A DNA stretch of 16,853 nucleotides from Candidatus Magasanikiibacteriota bacterium (GTDB lineage: Bacteria; Patescibacteriota; Patescibacteriia; Magasanikbacterales; UBA922). The position numbers and the translations under genes were made by a program. Shown one piece after another: positions 1-4,324 of the stretch (positions are counted from its first letter, which is position 1; each line of letters starts with the position of its first letter). The notes beneath the pieces are model-generated. The model was not told the origin of the DNA. It did no database searches and saw only the letters and a list, made by a program, of their open reading frames with translations. The stretch spans positions 1 through 16,853 of the forward strand of contig JAHFIC010000015.1 in the NCBI GenBank assembly GCA_023246555.1. The letters are read 5' to 3'.

Positions 1-967
1 TTGTCCATGAAGGAGAGCTGGCACTCCACGATGCACTATAGAGAAATGTGCCATTTCCGTACGCGATGTCTGTTGCACCGCCGAGAATATAATAGTTGCT
101 TGCGCTTGAAGAGTTGTTGTCTATAATGATCCAATATGTATGTCCGGCGACCAAAGCTTCATCTGCGTCAAGCGCAATACTCACCCATCCAAAGCTACCG
201 GTAACACCACTTGCAGTCAGGGTTCCGTCGGCAAGTGATCCAGAACTTTGCGGCACACCATTGTTGTCTTCAACAATCAGAATTGTGGCATTGCTTGGAT
301 TGCCGGATTTGCGGATGTATAACTCAATTCGTCCGATTTCTGCCGTGATACTTGGGACAAAACTTTGCGCCGCATCTCGTCTGGTGGCTGTGTCGCGAAT
401 GTTCACACTCACTGTTTGTGTTGTTTGAGCTTGATCCGTAGTGTTCGCAGTACCCGCTGCTACCCAAGCATCACCGGTGATGAGGGTGTTAGGATCACCA
501 ATAATGCTTCCATTTGAGTAGACACTGCCTTGTACTTCGGTATTATTTTTCATTTCAAGCCCCACGTACCCTACCTGAAGACCATAGGCAAAGCTTGCAC
601 CGACCGTATTTTCAGTGATGCCCAGTTGGATTCTGCGTTCGGCACCAAGGACTGATGCGTCACCTAAGATTTCTTGCGTGTCTCCGGTATCTTGGGTGAT
701 CGTGGTAACCGCTCTTCCTCCAACAGATAAGATTTCTGTCGCATCCACAGTATTATTATTTATATGCCGAAGTACGACATCTTCAATTCCAGATTCTGCC
801 GCCGCATACGCCGCGACAGATGAAAGAAAGAGTCGAGCGCCTTGAGTTTCTTTTTGCGCGAAAAACGCCAGTCCGGCGCTTGTCACGACTGAGAATCCAA
901 GCAAAAAGAGAACGGCCACTATCGCGGCCTGCCCATTGCGTTCAGTAATTTTGGGGTAGCCATTCAT
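1..967 (-). CDS. PilX-like type IV pilus-associated protein with adhesin-like region (partial)
   Basis: An open frame without stops runs from ATG at 967 off the left edge (322 codons visible, C-terminus missing). The N-terminus (ERNGQAAIVAVLFLLGF) is one hydrophobic helix following a Gly, and a downstream AAYAAAESGIED stretch matches the AAEAGI(E)D signature of PilX_N proteins. The Glu at +5 of classical prepilins is absent, as is common for PilX-type proteins. About residues 147-175 (GSVYSNGSIIGDPN) resemble the beta-turn repeats seen in such proteins. From about residue 203 a beta-rich region (GRIELYIRKSG, then GHTYWIII) resembles the jelly-roll-like choice-of-anchor/carbohydrate-binding modules of surface proteins. 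It starts 4 bp after the preceding prepilin gene's stop, so it is the last visible gene of a minor-pilin operon. Likely role (inferred): pilus-tip or pseudopilus component that contacts surfaces. The domain name is by resemblance only. Confidence 0.78.
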   Translation of the reverse strand, partial: MNGYPKITERNGQAAIVAVLFLLGFSVVTSAGLAFFAQKETQGARLFLSSVAAYAAAESGIEDVVLRHINNNTVDATEILSVGGRAVTTITQDTGDTQEILGDASVLGAERRIQLGITENTVGASFAYGLQVGYVGLEMKNNTEVQGSVYSNGSIIGDPNTLITGDAWVAAGTANTTDQAQTTQTVSVNIRDTATRRDAAQSFVPSITAEIGRIELYIRKSGNPSNATILIVEDNNGVPQSSGSLADGTLTASGVTGSFGWVSIALDADEALVAGHTYWIIIDNNSSSASNYYILGGATDIAYGNGTFLYSASWSASSPSWT

Positions 968-971
968 GGTA

Positions 972-1481
972 TTAATATGATCCGCGGAGCACTACGGCTG
1001 TGGTAAATTGCTTCTCTTTTTCAAAACGCGCTGTTCCGGTTTCAACAGTGATGTGCATCCGCACTACTTCAGAGTTTGGGCTTGTTGCATGATGAAAGGT
1101 AAGTTCCGTGACGCGCGCACGTGTTCCCGATAGTGTTGTGGTGTTTCCATTTCGCTCTATAGTTACATCGGTACCCGAAAGTTCAATATCAACAGTTGCC
1201 GGAATTGTTGATGTCGGTGCGGTGAAACTCTGAAGCACCAATCGCCCTGGACTCGCTTCGAGAACACTTGAAGCGGTGACCACTGATTGTCCAAGTCGTA
1301 TTTCTTGTGTCAAACGTTCCAGAATTGCACTCGTGGCACGAGTCGCATCCCGATTAGCACGGGCGTGCATCAGTGCATCAATTTCGTTAAAGACCGATTG
1401 GATGACAATGAGGATAATTAAGGGAAGAAGTGCGAGAGAAACAATCGTCTCAAAAAGTGTGAAACCGCGCGTGTTCAGCAT
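972..1481 (-). CDS. Type IV prepilin-like protein (PilW/PilJ-like minor pilin)
   Basis: A 169-residue protein with a short class III leader, MLNTRG, then FTLFETIVSLALLPL: cleavage is expected after Gly6, with Glu at mature position 5 and a hydrophobic helix of about 20 residues. The start at 1481 is chosen because it puts the Gly six residues in and follows the previous stop (1490) by 8 bp; the frame is open further upstream to 1559, but that would bury the leader inside the neighbouring gene. Helical residues follow (about 30-65, with Arg- and Ala-rich HARANRDATRATSAILERL), then a Thr-rich beta section typical of minor-pilin globular heads (VDIELSGTDVTIERNG). It would be processed by a prepilin peptidase not present in this window. 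The exact minor-pilin class is uncertain. Confidence 0.8.
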   Translation of the reverse strand: MLNTRGFTLFETIVSLALLPLIILIVIQSVFNEIDALMHARANRDATRATSAILERLTQEIRLGQSVVTASSVLEASPGRLVLQSFTAPTSTIPATVDIELSGTDVTIERNGNTTTLSGTRARVTELTFHHATSPNSEVVRMHITVETGTARFEKEKQFTTAVVLRGSY

Positions 1482-1489
1482 AGATATGG

Positions 1490-1993
1490 CTAATTTTGAA
1501 AAATGTCGCCCAAAAATAATTCCATATTTTCGGTCGTCGTGACGGCGCCGGTTTTCCAAGAGACATTGATTTCTATGCGCTTCGTTGATGTGGAAAGAAC
1601 GCCATCAGTTTGCACGATGTCATCGGTCGTATCGTCGCGAAATACATCAAAAAGGGTGATCGTGCGCTGAAAGACGCCATTCACGAGCGCCGGCTCATTG
1701 GCGGTCACACTGTATGTGCCGCTAGTAAAGAGAAGATAGTAAGGCGTGCCAGTTGTCATGGTGTCGATATGGTCATGCCAACTGGTATCGCGAAGAAACC
1801 GTATTCCTTCAGCGCCTTCTTGGAGCAAAAATATCGCCTCTACTCTTTGCGAAGACAGTCGAGCTACGCGAAGGAACAATTGTGTAATTTGCACGATTGA
1901 TAACACGACAATACCAACGGCAGCGATGGCAACGAGTATTTCTACAAGGGCAAACCCACGGTGACTATTCAATTTCGACGATGCCAGTTTCAT
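1490..1993 (-). CDS. Type IV prepilin-like protein (PilV-like minor pilin)
   Basis: About 167 residues starting MKLASSKLNSHRG, then FALVEILVAIAAVGIVVL: a class III leader with Gly before Phe, Glu at mature position 5 and a hydrophobic helix. The mature part contains RVEAIFLLQEGAEGIRFLRD, close to the helix found in PilV-like minor pilins (typically ARAxxLAQEGIExxRxxRD), then a beta-rich, Thr/Asp-rich head. The start at 1993 overlaps the upstream gene's 3' end by 29 bp. A TTG at 1972 (giving MNSHRG, a six-residue leader) is an equally reasonable start; neither has a Shine-Dalgarno sequence. The overlap with the genes on either side indicates co-translation in one prepilin operon. Confidence 0.8.
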   Translation of the reverse strand: MKLASSKLNSHRGFALVEILVAIAAVGIVVLSIVQITQLFLRVARLSSQRVEAIFLLQEGAEGIRFLRDTSWHDHIDTMTTGTPYYLLFTSGTYSVTANEPALVNGVFQRTITLFDVFRDDTTDDIVQTDGVLSTSTKRIEINVSWKTGAVTTTENMELFLGDIFQN

Positions 1994-2435
1994 AGATATT
2001 GATGGTACTTGAAGATACCTCATCTTCTTCATGTTCAACCGTAAAAGAACCAGACGTATTCGTATCTCCACTAAAGAGGTTGAACAGAACATCCACTCCA
2101 CCACTTTGGAGGGCAATGGAAGTGATTTCAAAATCGTTTGGGACAATGTGGACATCATTCCCCCCGGCATTCAGATTGTAAGTGGGGGCGCGGAAGAGAG
2201 TAAATGATCCAGCTTCGAGATGTACCCCATAGGCGAACCCATCTTCGCGTGCGAGGGTTTTTTCTCGAGCTTCCCGTAAGGTAGATACGATTTCTTCGGA
2301 TAGCTGATCTTTTTTTGTTTGTGTGATAAACAGCGTAGTGTTGAAGAATCCAAAACTGAGGATGATACCAAAAACACCGATAGCAATGAGAAGTTCAATA
2401 AGTGTCAGCCCGTGCGTATCATTGAAATGCCGCAT
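1965..2435 (-). CDS. FimT/GspH-type prepilin-like protein
   Basis: A 156-residue protein whose N-terminus MRHFNDTHG is followed by LTLIELLIAIGVFGIILSF. This is a class III prepilin signal with Glu at mature +5, although the residue after the cleavage Gly is Leu, not the usual Phe or Met. The segment FITQTKKDQLSEEIVSTLRE, with REKTLARED shortly after, matches the GspH/FimT helix that precedes the beta-sandwich head. A frame-compatible ATG at 2456 exists, but the likely -10 box (2443-2448, minus strand) lies downstream of it, so 2435 is preferred; the mRNA would then be almost leaderless. First gene of the minor-pilin operon that continues leftward. Confidence 0.82.
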   Translation of the reverse strand: MRHFNDTHGLTLIELLIAIGVFGIILSFGFFNTTLFITQTKKDQLSEEIVSTLREAREKTLAREDGFAYGVHLEAGSFTLFRAPTYNLNAGGNDVHIVPNDFEITSIALQSGGVDVLFNLFSGDTNTSGSFTVEHEEDEVSSSTINIYETGIVEIE

Positions 2436-2450
2436 ATACTGTAGTATAAC
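2422..2450 (+). promoter_or_regulatory. ychF promoter (-35 TTGAAA, -10 TATAAC)
   Basis: TTGAAA (2422-2427) and TATAAC (2445-2450) are separated by exactly 17 bp. The expected start near 2457 leaves at most a few bases before the ychF ATG at 2460. The -35 box lies inside the divergently transcribed prepilin gene, and the -10 region overlaps that gene's own -10 on the other strand. Confidence 0.6.
2435..2448. repeat. Inverted repeat TATACT-GT-AGTATA
   Basis: TATACT (2435-2440) and AGTATA (2443-2448) form a perfect 6-bp inverted repeat with a 2-bp centre, placed exactly where the divergent prepilin and ychF promoters have their -10 elements. The symmetry may simply come from two opposed -10 boxes, or it may be an operator. 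Confidence 0.6.
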
Positions 2451-2451
2451 A
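2443..2451 (-). promoter_or_regulatory. Extended -10 promoter of the prepilin operon
   Basis: On the minus strand positions 2451 to 2443 read TGTTATACT, an extended -10 (TGn-TATACT). No convincing -35 lies 17 bp upstream. Transcription would begin near 2436, next to the ATG at 2435, predicting a leaderless or nearly leaderless transcript. Inferred from sequence alone. Confidence 0.55.
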
Positions 2452-2461
2452 TACATGTTAT
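2446..2461. repeat. Inverted repeat ATAACAT-AC-ATGTTAT over the ychF start codon
   Basis: ATAACAT (2446-2452) and ATGTTAT (2455-2461) are perfectly symmetric around a 2-bp centre. The repeat overlaps the ychF -10 box, the predicted start point and the first two bases of its ATG. AT-rich and short, so chance cannot be excluded. Confidence 0.55.
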
Positions 2462-3530
2462 GTCTCTCTCTCTTGGTATTGTTGGCCTGCCCAACGTTGG
2501 GAAATCAACCATTTTTAACGCTCTGACACGCAGTAAACAGGCAAATGTTGCGAATTATCCATTTTGTACTATTGATCCCAATGTTGGCGTGGTCGAAGTG
2601 CCAGATGTGCGCCTGAAACAAATTTCAGCAGTCTCGAAATCGATGAAAACCGTCCCAGCGGCGATCGAGTTCGTGGATATTGCCGGGTTGGTAAAAGGCG
2701 CCGCAGAAGGGGCGGGGCTTGGGAATAAGTTTCTTTCTCATATTCGCGAGGTTCACGCGATCCTTCATGTCGTACGAGCGTTTACAGACAAAAACATTAC
2801 CCATGTTCATGATCGGGTAGATCCAAAAGATGATGCAAGTATTATCAACACTGAATTGGCGCTGGCAGATCTGGACACTGTTTCTAAACGTTTGGAAACA
2901 GTGAAGCGATCTGTGAAGAGCGGCATTTCAAAGGACACGGATCGTCATATTGCCGTTCTTGAGCGTGTACATCTGTCGCTTGCGGAAGGAATACCTGCTC
3001 GTTCACTCTCGTTTGCCGACGATGAAAAGGCGTTTATGGGAGAACTCCAACTTCTTACTATAAAGCCATTATTATATGTTGTTAACGCAGATGAAGTGAT
3101 TATCGATACCATGCCGGAAGTTGAGTATGGGGTGCCGCAGATTGTGATTCGGGCGCGTTTGGAAGCGGAATTGGCTGAATTGCCTCCTGAAGAGGGATTG
3201 AGCTATATGCAAGAGCTCGGAATGAAAGAAACAGGGCTTGATACACTTATTCGAACAGGATATTCCCTTCTGAATTTGGTCACTTATTTTACCTCTGGTG
3301 AACCAGAGACGCGCGCTTGGACGATTTCACGTGGGACAAAAGCGCCCGAAGCGGCTGGGGTGATTCACACGGATTTTGTGAAAGGGTTTATTAAAGCCGA
3401 CATCTGTAGCTGGCAAGAATTTGTTTCCTGCGGCGGTTGGAGCGGCGCGCGTGAAAGTGGAAAATTGCGGTTGGAAGGGAAAGAGTACGTCGTTCAGGAT
3501 GGAGACGTGTGCTATTTTCATGTTGCCTAG
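2460..3530 (+). CDS. ychF: Redox/ribosome-associated ATPase YchF (OLA1 family)
   Basis: A 356-residue protein collinear with YchF (E. coli about 363). The P-loop GLPNVGKST is at residues 9-17, followed by NYPFCTIDPN (G2 region) and DIAGLVKGA (G3). The nucleotide-specificity motif is N-A-D-E (in LLYVVNADEV), the NxxE form that makes this GTPase-fold family prefer ATP. The His in KNITHVHD matches the conserved His seen in E. coli YchF. A TGS domain occupies the C-terminal 80 or so residues, with EPETRAWTI and YVVQDGDVCYFHVA near the end. The family binds ribosomes and is linked to stress and translation control. It starts at the first ATG with no Shine-Dalgarno site, consistent with the near-leaderless promoter just upstream, and diverges from the prepilin operon. 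Confidence 0.97.
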   Translation: MSLSLGIVGLPNVGKSTIFNALTRSKQANVANYPFCTIDPNVGVVEVPDVRLKQISAVSKSMKTVPAAIEFVDIAGLVKGAAEGAGLGNKFLSHIREVHAILHVVRAFTDKNITHVHDRVDPKDDASIINTELALADLDTVSKRLETVKRSVKSGISKDTDRHIAVLERVHLSLAEGIPARSLSFADDEKAFMGELQLLTIKPLLYVVNADEVIIDTMPEVEYGVPQIVIRARLEAELAELPPEEGLSYMQELGMKETGLDTLIRTGYSLLNLVTYFTSGEPETRAWTISRGTKAPEAAGVIHTDFVKGFIKADICSWQEFVSCGGWSGARESGKLRLEGKEYVVQDGDVCYFHVA

Positions 3531-3551
3531 CATGCAAAATAATGCTAGGAT
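3523..3551 (+). promoter_or_regulatory. Possible promoter of the cysteine hydrolase gene
   Basis: TTGCCT (3523-3528) and TAGGAT (3546-3551) are 17 bp apart, with TGC directly before the -10 (3543-3545), giving an extended -10. Each box deviates from consensus at two positions, so this is tentative. A start near 3558 would leave about 12 nt, just covering the ribosome binding site. Confidence 0.35.
3526..3549. repeat. Perfect 8-bp hairpin spanning the ychF stop codon
   Basis: CCTAGCAT (3526-3533) and ATGCTAGG (3542-3549) pair perfectly around an 8-nt A/T-rich loop. The ychF TAG (3528-3530) lies in the left arm. No T-run follows, so it is not a standard intrinsic terminator. It overlaps a possible promoter for the next gene, so it could be an operator, an mRNA 3' stabiliser or an attenuator. 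Confidence 0.7.
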
Positions 3552-3558
3552 CCATCAT

Positions 3559-3563
3559 GGAGG
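3559..3563 (+). promoter_or_regulatory. Shine-Dalgarno site GGAGG
   Basis: GGAGG lies 6 nt before the ATG at 3570 and fixes that start. It is notable because most genes in this window have no recognisable Shine-Dalgarno sequence. Confidence 0.8.
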
Positions 3564-3569
3564 TTACTG

Positions 3570-4199
3570 ATGTCTGACGGATTATCGCTTCTGGTGGTTG
3601 ATGTGTCCGAAGCCTTTGAAGAAATGCTTAAGGCGACCGAACGAGAGTACCTCGTGGATTGGGACGGAATCAGTCCGGGGGCGTACAAAGAGAAAGAACT
3701 GTATCGGGATCCAATTTTTGAGAGGATGCACTATCCATATGGTTCACTCCGCTCCGGGTTGAATGCGATTGTTGATACCACACGGATCGCGCGCGAACGC
3801 GGCATCCCGGTTTACGCTGTTCACTACTACACCGGCAATTCAGACGGAGAAGAGCAGACCTGCCTTTCTCTTCAGCCGTATATCTCCGAAAAAAATCGGT
3901 ACGAGAAGCACGTCCCCTCTGCATTCGGGTGTCAGCTCGCCAATCGGCTCGAAGCTGATGACTGTCGGCACCTCATGGTGATCGGATATGATCGGGACGA
4001 TTGTGTCATGGCAACGGTTAAAGACGCCGTGGCGCGTGGGATCACGGTAGTGACATCTGAACATTGCATGTTGACGCAGAATTTAAGGGACAGGCGTGCG
4101 AGTTCATTGGTCTATTTTCAAGAGAACACAGTTTTTCTCGGAAAACTCGTCGATGTGTGGAATTACATTCGATCCGCGACTGTTCCGTCAAGCTTTTAG
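3570..4199 (+). CDS. Isochorismatase-like cysteine hydrolase
   Basis: A 209-residue member of the cysteine hydrolase superfamily (nicotinamidase, isochorismatase and N-carbamoylsarcosine amidase fold). All three catalytic positions are visible: Asp11 at the end of strand 1 (LSLLVVDV), Lys113 in EKHVPSAFG, and the nucleophile Cys145 in VIGYDRDDCVMATVKDA, followed by the typical RGITVVTSEHCM strand. The segment between Asp11 and the second strand is longer than in small members and rich in charged and aromatic residues. I cannot assign the substrate; the His residues of the nicotinamidase metal site are not obvious. It is bounded by a hairpin and possible promoter upstream and a terminator downstream, so it may be its own transcription unit, and its strong ribosome binding site differs from its neighbours. 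Confidence 0.88.
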   Translation: MSDGLSLLVVDVSEAFEEMLKATEREYLVDWDGISPGAYKEKELYRDPIFERMHYPYGSLRSGLNAIVDTTRIARERGIPVYAVHYYTGNSDGEEQTCLSLQPYISEKNRYEKHVPSAFGCQLANRLEADDCRHLMVIGYDRDDCVMATVKDAVARGITVVTSEHCMLTQNLRDRRASSLVYFQENTVFLGKLVDVWNYIRSATVPSSF

Positions 4200-4211
4200 C
4201 GCGTTTTCAAG

Positions 4212-4239
4212 GCGACTTCGACCAGAAGCTCGCTTTTTT
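4212..4239 (+). terminator. Intrinsic terminator after the cysteine hydrolase gene
   Basis: GCGACTTC (4212-4219) pairs with GAAG-C-TCGC (4225-4233) through an 8-bp stem with one bulged C at 4229 and a GACCA loop, followed by six T (4234-4239). It separates the hydrolase gene from the strongly promoted unit beyond. Confidence 0.75.
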
Positions 4240-4248
4240 GATAAAAAA

Positions 4249-4270
4249 TTGTCAATGATGTCATTGACAA
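4249..4270. promoter_or_regulatory. Perfect 22-bp palindromic operator overlapping a -35 box
   Basis: TTGTCAATGA (4249-4258) is followed after a 2-bp centre by its exact reverse complement TCATTGACAA (4261-4270). The right arm contains the TTGACA -35 box of the downstream promoter. A 10-bp perfect symmetric arm with a short centre is typical of a dimeric DNA-binding regulator's site. The regulator is not identifiable from this window. Confidence 0.75.
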
Positions 4271-4292
4271 AACGCATTTTTTGTGCTATAAT
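4264..4292 (+). promoter_or_regulatory. Fully consensus sigma-70-type promoter with extended -10
   Basis: TTGACA (4264-4269), 17-bp spacer, TATAAT (4287-4292), with TGC at 4284-4286 making an extended -10. Every base matches consensus. The expected start is near 4299, giving an A-rich leader of about 26 nt without a Shine-Dalgarno site. It drives the 934-residue exported protein and probably the transporter after it. Confidence 0.92.
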
Positions 4293-4324
4293 GAGAGTTG
4301 TAAAACAAAAATAAATAAAAAAAT

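Noticed and set aside
96..845. Two plus-strand open frames near the left edge
   Set aside because: The minus strand has one uninterrupted frame through the whole stretch with PilX-type features and continues the prepilin operon.
1490..2170. A longer prepilin starting at 2170
   Set aside because: It would add about 59 residues before the leader and overlap the upstream gene by 206 bp; the class III signal requires a start near 1993 or 1972.
2171..2398. A 75-codon minus-strand frame inside the FimT-like gene
   Set aside because: Lies wholly within the FimT-like gene in another frame and lacks any feature of its own.
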